From: Flavipsychrobacter stenotrophus
GTDB lineage: Bacteria > Bacteroidota > Bacteroidia > Chitinophagales > Chitinophagaceae
Assembly: GCA_947379685.1 (NCBI GenBank)
Contig: CANCOG010000087.1
Location: 1-12,395, forward strand
Direction of reading: 5' to 3'
DNA length: 12,395 bases
The notes below the pieces were generated by a model. That model was not told the DNA's origin. It searched no databases and saw nothing but the letters and a program-made list of their open reading frames with translations. Positions within the stretch are counted from its first letter, which is position 1; every line of letters begins with the position of its first letter. Made by a program: the position numbers and the translations under genes. Shown piece after piece: positions 6,505 through 12,395 of this stretch.

Positions 6505-8379
6505 TTAAAATATATCGGAAATGGACTTAGATATAAGTTCTCCTTCAATCCCGTAGAGCGGATGATCTTTTAGTAGCTCCATTATTTTTTCTTTATAGGA
6601 ATCTACAACATATGGTTTGTACTTTTTCATTTGCGTTAATGTTTGAACAAGCAGCATCCGGACAGTTTTATTACCGGGGTGGCTCAGGTTAAGAAACAAA
6701 ATACCTTCAATTATTTCATGTTCGCCATTTAAACCGCCCCCTAATAGGAAATCCTGATTCATGCACGTAACCGCAAGCAACTGTTCAAGCCTCAACAAAT
6801 AATCTGAACTTGATATCCCTTCAGGAATCACATACCAGTCAGGACAATACACCTCTGTTACTTTGGAATGTATAGTCATTAATTTTATTACTTTATCGCA
6901 TAATCCTAATGCTATTGGACCAATGTCGTCAGGCTGGCAATTGACAGTTATTTTTTCAAGAGATATTCGGTCAATTATTCGAATAATGTTTACCGTTATT
7001 TCCCATAGAACGCTGGTTACATCAATTACAACGCTAAGAACGAAGTCCGGTACAACCTCGTTTTTTTCTACTATCTGACAAAGTTCTTTTTCTTCATACG
7101 TTTTACCGAAAACCATAAACCCTTTCGATTGCATCCATGGGATTAAAATTGCACATTCTGCGTTTGTGGAAAGACTGATTTGCTCTGATAGAATAAGAGG
7201 AATAAAGCGACTGGCTCGTCCCGGGGCATTGGCAAGCTGAAGTACAGGATTTTCTGAGGCAGAATCGCTCACCGTTGTATTTCCAAAAATGGAAATTTTA
7301 ATCGATGCTGGATCCTTTGGTGATATAAACGTAGCAAAAGGAGAACTATCACGACACCAAAGAGGCCCTTCTATTGTGAACATTGTAACCGATTCCGCAG
7401 TTTCGCTCTTTTGGGGTTTAATTGATATTCCTTTTTTCGCAATTTCAGTGTCCCAGTACGATAGCGTCTCCCGCCAATCAGGCCGCTTCTGTTCATACAA
7501 ATGATTAAGGATATTAAAAGCTCCATCCAATTGGTTAAGTTCGCAATGAGTTTTGATTAAGTTATTTCCAACCTCGATGCCATGCAATGACGCTTGAAAA
7601 TGTGGCTGCACCAACTCAATGATTTCCCTGAGATAGCCATTATTTCCAAGATCTCCGCTCATTTGCATTAACAAATCTGCCGGCAACGGACTCCCTGCCT
7701 TCTCAATAGATTCCTTATACAATTTCCGAGCATTGTTTATGTCTTTTCCCTGAATGGCGAAACGGGCAAGCCACAATTGCGCTCTCCAGCTATTGGCAAG
7801 CAAAGTGACACGATTGAAAGCTTCAAAAAATGCAGGCTCCCCACCAAGTTCCTTTTGTATAGTAGCGTACCAGATTAGCCCGTTTTCCTGGTTAGGGTCA
7901 ATTTCAAGTGCGTGCCATAATATCGATTCTGCTTTTTGATTATTTCCCCGTTCAGAATAAACTTTAGCCAGATTAGTTAGTACTACTCCATTTTCACCAT
8001 AAGTACTAATATAATCAGTAAGTAACTGCTCAGCATCATTGAGACGATTACAATTCATATAAAAAATACCAAGGACTGTTGCGCTCCGCGATTTTAAAGG
8101 ATCAATTTCAGCTAATATCTTAGCATATTCAATCACCTCTTCAAAAAAGCCATCTTGCATGGCACCGACAAGCAAATTATATAATGCATCCGGATTGTTT
8201 TTTGCTTTCTCTAGGTTCCTGATTAGAACTTCATTTTTCCATTGTTCCTTTGTCATGTAAAACTCACGGCCATATTTGTCGTAGACCTTAATCTTGTCAG
8301 TATCCTTAGTCGGATCGCTTACTGGCGTTTCTTTTTTGTCAGACGTTTTCTTTTTAAATAGCCAGTTGAATAAATTCAT
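6505..8379 (-). CDS. Tetratricopeptide-repeat protein with uncharacterised C-terminal half
   Basis: This 624-residue protein has no signal peptide. A short basic head (FNWLFKKKTSDKK) is followed by a polar linker, so it is probably cytoplasmic. Residues about 65-300 are helical repeats of TPR type. The clearest are at 100-132 (ATVLGIFYMNCNRLNDAEQL) and 134-167 (LTNLAKVYSERGNNQKAESI, ending in ALEIDPNQ), with weaker units on both sides. TPRs are protein-protein interaction scaffolds. Residues about 325-624 do not resemble a family I recognise. They are mixed alpha/beta, with a hydrophobic segment at 444-470 (PDFVLSVVIDVTSVLWEITV) that looks like a buried core rather than a membrane helix, and an unusual Cys-rich spacing (Cys481, 494, 512, 539). 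No enzymatic motif is visible. The next gene on the same strand is rph, 243 bp away, separated by hairpins and with its own promoter, so a shared operon is unlikely. I found no TAnnTTTG box close upstream of the start. Confidence 0.85.
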   Translation of the reverse strand: MNLFNWLFKKKTSDKKETPVSDPTKDTDKIKVYDKYGREFYMTKEQWKNEVLIRNLEKAKNNPDALYNLLVGAMQDGFFEEVIEYAKILAEIDPLKSRSATVLGIFYMNCNRLNDAEQLLTDYISTYGENGVVLTNLAKVYSERGNNQKAESILWHALEIDPNQENGLIWYATIQKELGGEPAFFEAFNRVTLLANSWRAQLWLARFAIQGKDINNARKLYKESIEKAGSPLPADLLMQMSGDLGNNGYLREIIELVQPHFQASLHGIEVGNNLIKTHCELNQLDGAFNILNHLYEQKRPDWRETLSYWDTEIAKKGISIKPQKSETAESVTMFTIEGPLWCRDSSPFATFISPKDPASIKISIFGNTTVSDSASENPVLQLANAPGRASRFIPLILSEQISLSTNAECAILIPWMQSKGFMVFGKTYEEKELCQIVEKNEVVPDFVLSVVIDVTSVLWEITVNIIRIIDRISLEKITVNCQPDDIGPIALGLCDKVIKLMTIHSKVTEVYCPDWYVIPEGISSSDYLLRLEQLLAVTCMNQDFLLGGGLNGEHEIIEGILFLNLSHPGNKTVRMLLVQTLTQMKKYKPYVVDSYKEKIMELLKDHPLYGIEGELISKSISDIF

Positions 8380-8528
8380 TGAGTTTATTTTGATTTCTTC
8401 ATGAGAATTTAGTAAGTTTTATTCAATTTAAAGCCCATTTTTGGTGACCTCAACTCGACCTTAATCAGTAATACCCACTCTCACAATATAGAGTAGGCAA
8501 ACGGAGTCACTGCGTTTCGCATCTTTAG

Positions 8529-8553
8529 GGTGCGATGTTTCAAACCTCGCACC
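8529..8553. repeat. 25-nt near-perfect palindrome, REP-like
   Basis: GGTGCGA (8529-8535) pairs with TCGCACC (8547-8553), and inside it GTTT (8537-8540) pairs with AAAC (8542-8545) around a single central C. Position 8536 (T) against 8546 (C) is the only mismatch in 12 base pairs. It lies between two co-directional genes and has no T tract, so it looks like an intergenic repeat or a protein-binding palindrome rather than a terminator. Confidence 0.6.
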
Positions 8554-8577
8554 ATACTTTAGAAATTACTGGTTCGA

Positions 8578-8590
8578 CAGTCGGAGATTG
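8578..8590. repeat. Third copy of the AGTC-NGA-GACT hairpin tip
   Basis: CAGTC-GGA-GATTG has the same 5-3-5 layout as the tips at 6383-6393 and 6410-6422, with one G-T wobble in the stem. Its presence in a second gap 2.2 kb away suggests a dispersed repeat family rather than a gene-specific structure. Confidence 0.45.
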
Positions 8591-8623
8591 CCCGCAGTTT
8601 ATGTTATTTTTGATTATAATTCC

Positions 8624-8666
8624 CTAATGCCATACGCAAAATAGAATGTCTGCCATATGGCATTAG
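8624..8666. repeat. 11-bp inverted repeat downstream of the NHL gene
   Basis: CTAATGCCATA (8624-8634) is perfectly complementary to TATGGCATTAG (8656-8666) across a 21-nt spacer. The right arm also contains a self-palindrome TGCCATATGGCA (8651-8662), so two alternative folds exist. It begins about 46 nt beyond the stop of the NHL gene and could end that transcript, but no T tract follows on the minus strand. A terminator role is only a possibility. Confidence 0.45.
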
Positions 8667-8711
8667 ATTATCTGATCCTACCTGGTCAAAGCGGGGCGCT
8701 TCGACCCAATG

Positions 8712-10640
8712 CTACTCAACAACCACCTTCCCAATCACCAAAACCCCATCCAACACAGCACTCACAAAATAAACACCCGCCGGAACGTCAAGGCCTACTT
8801 CATTGGCTTTGTCGCTGGAAATGAGTTGTTCTTTTACTTTTTGGCCTAAAGTATTTGCGACAGTTAATGTTGCTTCTTTCTGGCTATAGCCGCTTAGATT
8901 CACTATAAATGTGCCGTCAGTTGGATTTGGATAGATCGTGAGCCCGGTTTTGTTGGGGGCGCTGAGCAGGTTTGCAGCTTCAGTGCACGCAGCGTGTGAC
9001 CTGATCTTCAACCGGAGTATTGCAGTATCAGTGCCGCAAGAATTAGTGACAATATACCGAATGGTATCTGTTCCGGCTGAGTGACCTGTTATTAAACCAG
9101 TTGCTGCAATTGTAGCTGTACCATTGCTGCTGAACCAGGTGCCACCTGTTGCGGAACTGGTGACAGAAAATGTATCTCCTATACAAATGCTATCCAGGCC
9201 AGTTATCATGCCTGCATTAGGTGCCGGGTTAATAGTCACAACAACGGATGCAGTGTCGGAGGTAGTGCCATCAGTTACAATTATCTTGTACCCATCGGTG
9301 CCCGTATAGCCCGGGGTGGGTGTATAGCTCAAGCCTGAAGGTGTTACCGTTCCTCCAGTTGAGGTAGCGGTAGTTGAAAAGCCGTTGAGTGTGCCATGTG
9401 CCGGAGCAACATAAACCGACCATGTTTCGGTTTGTGCTGTATTAGAATCGGTTATAGACAGCTGGGTATTGATAGGAACATTAGTATCGTTCTCACACAC
9501 GGTGAATGATTCAATAGTGCGTGACAGGAAATTAGTGGGGTGGTTTACAAAATGGACACCTACACCGCGAACACGATCGCCATCTGTTTCCGCGATGAGA
9601 AAATAGCCGCTGGCATCGAACGCAACGTCTAACGGGCCGTTTATCCCCGCTGCTGTAGCCATACCACCATCTCCACTCGTACTCGCTGCGCCAGTGCCTG
9701 CAAACGTATTGATGATGCCTGAAGTATTGATGATCCTGATCCGGTTATTCAACAAGTCGGCGAAATAGAGATTACCGGCTCCGTCGAATCTCATTCCTCC
9801 GCCAAAATTTATTTTGGCAGCAGTTGCCGGTCCGCCATCTCCGCTAAAGCCGGCAGTGCCATTGCCTACGATCGTATTGATGACACCAGAAGTATTTATC
9901 TGCCTGACCCGATGGTTGGTATTGTCAGTAATATAAATATTGCCGGCTGCGTCCGTAATTACAAAATTGGGGTAGAACAATTGGGCCGCTGAAGCTGCCC
10001 CGCCATCACCGCTATATCCGGAAGAACTTCCGCAAATAGTTGTAATTGTGCCCGACGTATTTATTTTTCTTATCCTGTGATTGTATTCATCAGCAACGTA
10101 CATATTACCTGAACCATCGAATGCAATGCCATAAGGGTAGTTGAACCTTGCGGCAGTTGCGGGTCCGCCATCACCGCTAAAACCAGCCGAGCCGCTACCA
10201 GCATAGGTGGTTATAATACCCGATGTGTTTACCTTCCGGATAACATTTGAATATATATCTGAGATGTAAATATTGCCCGATCCATCTATAGCGAGGCAGG
10301 TGGGCTGGTTGAGTTTTGCCGCGGTTGCGGCACCTCCGTCTCCACTGTAACCGGAGGTTCCGTTACCTGCAAAAGTGGTAATAATCCCCGATGCGCTTAC
10401 TTTCCTTACCCTGTGGTTGTATGCGTCAGAAATATAATAATTTCCCGCTCCATCTGCCACCAATGCGTTTGGGGCGTTGAGTGTGGCAGCTGTAGCCGCT
10501 CCACCGTCTCCACTGAAACTTGCCGTGCCGGTTCCGGCCACTGTGTTGATAACCTGTGCGCGTACCGTTGAGGTAAGCGAAAAAGTGCATAATAATGCAA
10601 ATGATAATTTTAATGCGGGGTACATTAGTTTGGGTACCAT
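8712..10640 (-). CDS. Secreted six-repeat NHL propeller protein with Ig-like domains and T9SS sorting domain
   Basis: This 642-residue exported protein has a signal peptide at residues 1-28 with cleavage after VRA before Gln29. An internal Met6 would give a shorter, equally good signal, so the exact start is uncertain. Residues 36-368 are six tandem 56-residue units, starting near 36, 92, 148, 204, 259 and 315. Each has SGDGG.AT/SAA.....P, then D..GN.Y.SD..NHR.RK...SG.I.T. This is the NHL pattern and predicts a six-bladed beta-propeller. Residues about 370-475 form a cadherin/Ig-like region with the SYTPTPGYTGTDGYKIIVTDG motif. About 476-550 form a second Ig-like domain, with SICIGDTFSVTSSATGGTW. 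Residues 567-642 form a T9SS type A tail, with IYPNPTDGTFIV, a central VANTLGQKVKE and the terminal PAGVYFVSAVLDG. It is expected at the cell surface or outside the cell, probably binding a polymer or protein. No enzyme motif is seen. It is divergent from the lipoprotein gene. Confidence 0.92.
   Translation of the reverse strand: MVPKLMYPALKLSFALLCTFSLTSTVRAQVINTVAGTGTASFSGDGGAATAATLNAPNALVADGAGNYYISDAYNHRVRKVSASGIITTFAGNGTSGYSGDGGAATAAKLNQPTCLAIDGSGNIYISDIYSNVIRKVNTSGIITTYAGSGSAGFSGDGGPATAARFNYPYGIAFDGSGNMYVADEYNHRIRKINTSGTITTICGSSSGYSGDGGAASAAQLFYPNFVITDAAGNIYITDNTNHRVRQINTSGVINTIVGNGTAGFSGDGGPATAAKINFGGGMRFDGAGNLYFADLLNNRIRIINTSGIINTFAGTGAASTSGDGGMATAAGINGPLDVAFDASGYFLIAETDGDRVRGVGVHFVNHPTNFLSRTIESFTVCENDTNVPINTQLSITDSNTAQTETWSVYVAPAHGTLNGFSTTATSTGGTVTPSGLSYTPTPGYTGTDGYKIIVTDGTTSDTASVVVTINPAPNAGMITGLDSICIGDTFSVTSSATGGTWFSSNGTATIAATGLITGHSAGTDTIRYIVTNSCGTDTAILRLKIRSHAACTEAANLLSAPNKTGLTIYPNPTDGTFIVNLSGYSQKEATLTVANTLGQKVKEQLISSDKANEVGLDVPAGVYFVSAVLDGVLVIGKVVVE
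9531..10535 (-). repeat. Tandem NHL coding repeats, period about 168 bp
   Basis: Within the NHL gene six coding units of about 168 bp (one of 165 bp) follow one another. The best conserved block encodes SGDGG followed by ATAA and recurs at each unit start, seen on the plus strand as variants of CCGCCATCTCCGCT. The array is diverged rather than identical, so it reflects old internal duplication. Recombination between units could add or remove propeller blades. Confidence 0.75.
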
Positions 10641-10695
10641 AAGAATTTTTATTTTGATGGTGATTACAGAATAATATTGTAAATGTAGGGAAAAT

Positions 10696-10710
10696 GCTCA
10701 TGTAATGAGC
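10696..10710. repeat. Inverted repeat in the divergent gap
   Basis: GCTCAT (10696-10701) is the perfect reverse complement of ATGAGC (10705-10710), separated by GTA. It lies about 56 nt upstream of the NHL gene start and about 150 nt upstream of the sigma-54-type promoter of the lipoprotein gene. That placement suits an operator or an enhancer-binding-protein site; this is inference. Confidence 0.35.
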
Positions 10711-10854
10711 TAAAATAGTTGGTTTTTTTTAAGTGCGAATAGTTTAATTGGCGAATGAAATACAGTTGCCATTCTTGTTGTATAGGTACTAAATTAAAGG
10801 TCAAAAACTTGAACTTCGGTACGGGTCAGAATCTAAAGATCACAACTGTTATTT

Positions 10855-10872
10855 CCGGCACAGAATTTGCTG
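10855..10872 (+). promoter_or_regulatory. Sigma-54 (RpoN) type -24/-12 promoter for the lipoprotein gene
   Basis: CCGGCACAGAATTTGCTG has GG and GC exactly 10 nt apart and matches the RpoN consensus TGGCAC-N5-TTGC except for the first T. The 14-nt core GGCACAGAATTTGC differs by one base from the element at 565-578. Transcription would start near 10882, about 29 nt before the ATG at 10911. Both instances sit at a similar distance (40 and 43 nt) from a start codon on the same strand, which raises confidence in each. Confidence 0.6.
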
Positions 10873-10910
10873 GAATCTATTGAAGTATCCTCACCTATTC
10901 TGTAATCATT

Positions 10911-11417
10911 ATGCCTACCCCAAAAAATCTCTGGTTTGCACGGCAAACTAATGCGGCGTTGCTTACGGTTGCTGTATTATTCCTTATCGGGTCTTGCACA
11001 AAAGTGAGCTGCAAACAAGCCGTACTTGACTCTTTCGCTTTTTATGCTGTTGACTCGATCCCAGATACTCAAATAATCGTAAGGACCTATGAGGCTGCGA
11101 CCAATTTTACCCGATTAGTAGATTCAACAGTGATTACAGGTGGCGCGCTTCACCGTTCGGGTACGCATTATAATTATATCTGGGCGGCCTGTAGCATGGA
11201 ATCTGGTTATGATTATATGATTCGCTTGTTACCATCAGGTAAAATTCATAAGGTCAGCAAGATCAATATCGGAAGTGATAAAATATACGGAGGTCAGTAC
11301 CGGGACAATTATTGTGTATCGTCATGGTCGTGCATGACAGATGATTCTCTTCAAAGTTCGCCAATGGAGCCCAATCAAAATGTGCAACCCTATTTCGCAG
11401 TCAACTTCAAATATTGA
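10911..11417 (+). CDS. Hypothetical lipoprotein
   Basis: This 168-residue protein begins with a positively charged N-terminus and a hydrophobic stretch (AALLTVAVLFLIGSC). It ends in a lipobox, IGSC, with Cys29 as the predicted lipidated residue, so it should be attached to the inner face of the outer membrane or exposed at the surface. The mature part of about 140 residues has four further cysteines (Cys34, then one each near 94, 135 and 140), could form a small beta-rich domain, and ends in the aromatic YFAVNFKY, typical of a final beta strand. I do not recognise the family. The start is chosen because it precedes the signal sequence and no other Met does. No Shine-Dalgarno is visible. The gene lies behind a sigma-54-type promoter and is divergent from the NHL gene. 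Confidence 0.8.
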   Translation: MPTPKNLWFARQTNAALLTVAVLFLIGSCTKVSCKQAVLDSFAFYAVDSIPDTQIIVRTYEAATNFTRLVDSTVITGGALHRSGTHYNYIWAACSMESGYDYMIRLLPSGKIHKVSKINIGSDKIYGGQYRDNYCVSSWSCMTDDSLQSSPMEPNQNVQPYFAVNFKY

Positions 11418-11442
11418 TTGGGGTAGTTAAAAGTTTGACGCC

Positions 11443-11464
11443 AGGTCCGTCATAAGTGGGACCT
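11443..11464 (+). terminator. Weak candidate terminator or inverted repeat after the lipoprotein gene
   Basis: AGGTCC (11443-11448) pairs with GGACCT (11459-11464) across a 10-nt loop, 26 nt after the lipoprotein stop. No T tract follows, so factor-independent termination is doubtful. Confidence 0.3.
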
Positions 11465-11512
11465 CTATGAAATAGACCTTCAGCTGGAAATGACAATAAT
11501 ATCGAAAACCCA

Positions 11513-11520
11513 TATTTTTG
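11513..11520 (+). promoter_or_regulatory. Candidate -7 box for the 65-residue membrane protein
   Basis: TATTTTTG matches TAnnTTTG fully and ends 18 nt before the ATG at 11539. This spacing is close to that seen for rph and for the DCC gene. No TTG lies at the expected -33 distance. Confidence 0.4.
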
Positions 11521-11538
11521 ATTGAAAATTAAATACGC

Positions 11539-11736
11539 ATGAAGAGTTTACCGCGGTTATTACAAGTTGTCGGATTATTGTTAATGGTTGCATCCATTGT
11601 AGTGAAGATCATGAAAATTGAGGCAGGTGGCGGTGAGCAGCGGGAAATGCTAAAAAACATACTCTTTATTTCTGGTGCTGCATTTGCGCTGATTGGGATG
11701 ATGCTTGCACGGAAGCAGCGGAAGGAAACGGCATAA
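11539..11736 (+). CDS. Small two-helix membrane protein, hypothetical
   Basis: This is a 65-residue protein. Two hydrophobic segments (residues about 7-24, LLQVVGLLLMVASIVVKI, and 40-57, NILFISGAAFALIGMMLA) are joined by a polar, Gly- and Glu-rich loop. The basic C-terminus RKQRKE and basic N-terminus suggest a hairpin in the inner membrane with both ends in the cytoplasm. It resembles the many short unnamed membrane proteins of Bacteroidota; I do not recognise a named family. Support for it being real comes from the clean hydrophobicity pattern, the full TATTTTTG box 18 nt upstream, and the lack of a competing gene. The complementary-strand reading over the same bases has no such features. 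Confidence 0.65.
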   Translation: MKSLPRLLQVVGLLLMVASIVVKIMKIEAGGGEQREMLKNILFISGAAFALIGMMLARKQRKETA

Positions 11737-11805
11737 TGCTGGAAGGCGTTATTTTCACTTGTTTCCTTATACTGGGCTAATAAGTTCACATCCAAACTTT
11801 CCAAG

Positions 11806-11841
11806 GCTTACCAAATTAGTTTTACAATTAGCTAGGTAAGC
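11806..11841. repeat. 7-bp inverted repeat downstream of the small membrane protein gene
   Basis: GCTTACC (11806-11812) pairs with GGTAAGC (11835-11841) across a 22-nt AT-rich spacer that contains AATTAG twice. It lies 69 nt beyond the stop. It might end the transcript, but no T tract follows. Confidence 0.25.
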
Positions 11842-11918
11842 AAATATTTCCCGCAAGTAAATCTCTATTTCTTGTTCGTGGAATTCCCAAAATAAAAATC
11901 CCGTATTTTCAGTAAATA

Positions 11919-11948
11919 TTGAAAGTTCAGGAAATAATTGTACATTTG
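11919..11948 (+). promoter_or_regulatory. Bacteroidota-type promoter of the DCC-family gene
   Basis: TTG (11919-11921) is followed after exactly 19 nt by TACATTTG (11941-11948), a full match to the Bacteroidota -33/-7 arrangement. This is the best promoter of this class in the window. The start of transcription would be near 11955, about 16 nt before the ATG at 11971, which is preceded by AGGGATT, a possible weak ribosome binding site. Confidence 0.65.
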
Positions 11949-11970
11949 TTGTAGAAAATAGTCAGGGATT

Positions 11971-12395
11971 ATGAAAACGCTATCTCACTATGTCATCATT
12001 TTCGACAACAAATGCCCGCTGTGCAAGGCTTACACGGGCGCATTCATAAACACTGATATGCTCGACAAACATGGGCGGGAACCATATAGCGAGATAAGTC
12101 CCGAGACTTGTAGTCTGGTGGACATGGATCGGGCCCGTAACCAGATTGCCCTGGTCAATAAGCAAACCGGTGAGGTCCTGTATGGCATAGATAGTCTGTT
12201 TAGGATCATTGGCAATGCATTTCCATTTTTTGCACCCTTGTTTCGTTTGAAATCATTCAGAAGTATGATGAGTGGTGTTTATTCTTTTATCTCTTACAAC
12301 CGTAAGGTGATCATGCCATCACCGGTGGGGCAGGATGGCTGTGTGCCAGACTTTAATCTGCGTTACCGCTGGGCTTATATTATTTTTACTTGGCT
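11971..12395 (+). CDS. DCC-family thiol-disulfide oxidoreductase (DUF393-like), N-terminal part
   Basis: The frame opens at 11971 and continues without a stop to the window edge, giving 141 codons. The protein begins MKTLSHYVIIFDNKCPLCKA. The short first strand followed by FDNxCPLC is the signature of the DCC family (named for a conserved DxxCxxC), in which Cys15 and Cys18 form the redox pair. The family fold is thioredoxin-like. Later features also fit: NQIALVNKQTGEVLYGIDSL (residues about 59-78, beta strands before a helix), FPFFAPLFRL, and YSFISYNRKVI, the usual position of the family's Y-x-x-I/V-x-x-N-R segment. The last visible residues, RWAYIIFTW, look like the start of a transmembrane helix. 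That suggests a form longer than the usual 130-residue stand-alone protein, possibly a fusion with a membrane domain. The partner substrate is unknown. Confidence 0.75.
   Translation, partial: MKTLSHYVIIFDNKCPLCKAYTGAFINTDMLDKHGREPYSEISPETCSLVDMDRARNQIALVNKQTGEVLYGIDSLFRIIGNAFPFFAPLFRLKSFRSMMSGVYSFISYNRKVIMPSPVGQDGCVPDFNLRYRWAYIIFTW

Larger units (their letters stand above)
8380..8711. other. Intergenic region with several palindromes
   Basis: This 332-bp gap lies between two minus-strand genes and contains no credible gene. The left 70 bp are AT-rich and should carry the promoter of the TPR gene, but no clear -33/-7 pair is visible. From about 8511 to 8666 there are a 25-nt near-perfect palindrome (8529-8553), an AGTCGGAGA-type hairpin (8578-8590) and an 11-bp inverted repeat (8624-8666). 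These are listed separately. Confidence 0.6.

Noticed and set aside
10755..10772. Possible sigma-54 promoter on the minus strand for the NHL gene (ATGGCAACTGTATTTCAT)
   Set aside because: The -12 position reads TTTC instead of TTGC, and the site is about 115 nt from the start codon.
11529..11804. Minus-strand 91-codon open frame over the small membrane protein
   Set aside because: It has no membrane or domain pattern, while the plus-strand frame has two clean hydrophobic helices and a -7 box.
11980..12215. Two minus-strand 61-codon open frames opposite the DCC gene
   Set aside because: They are antisense to a coding region with the CPLC signature and have no features of their own.

Overview
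The window comes from a member of the phylum Bacteroidota, probably near Chitinophagaceae or Sphingobacteriia; I infer the family level only loosely. Three things support the phylum. Two large secreted proteins end in type A sorting domains of the type IX secretion system (T9SS). The promoters carry the Bacteroidota-type -7 box TAnnTTTG, in three cases TATTTTTG and in one TACATTTG. Shine-Dalgarno sequences are weak or absent. There is no rRNA, tRNA, CRISPR array, transposase or phage gene.

Layout, left to right: (1) the N-terminal part of a universal stress protein on the minus strand, running off the left edge; (2) a 315-bp gap holding several inverted repeats and a sigma-54-type promoter; (3) a plus-strand gene for a secreted beta-propeller (SBBP-type) protein with a T9SS tail; (4) a minus-strand two-gene operon of a rifamycin phosphotransferase (rph) followed by a FAD-dependent monooxygenase; (5) a gap with compact REP-like hairpins; (6) a minus-strand gene for a cytoplasmic TPR protein with an unrecognised C-terminal half; (7) a 332-bp gap with more palindromes, one of the same family as the earlier hairpins; (8) a minus-strand gene for a six-repeat NHL propeller protein with Ig-like domains and a T9SS tail; (9) on the plus strand, a small lipoprotein behind a second sigma-54-type promoter, a 65-residue two-helix membrane protein, and the start of a DCC-family (CxxC) thiol-disulfide oxidoreductase that runs off the right edge.

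The best supported functional unit is the rph-monooxygenase operon. The phosphotransferase keeps the ATP-grasp, drug-binding and phosphohistidine domains and the catalytic histidine (His837). It should inactivate rifamycins by phosphorylation, and the adjacent flavoprotein may act on the same or another xenobiotic. The remaining genes look like ordinary accessory cell-surface genes. The least expected regulatory signal is a shared 14-nt element, GGCA(T/C)AGAATTTGC, 40-43 nt upstream of two exported-protein genes at opposite ends of the window. It has the GG-N10-GC geometry of sigma-54 (RpoN) promoters.
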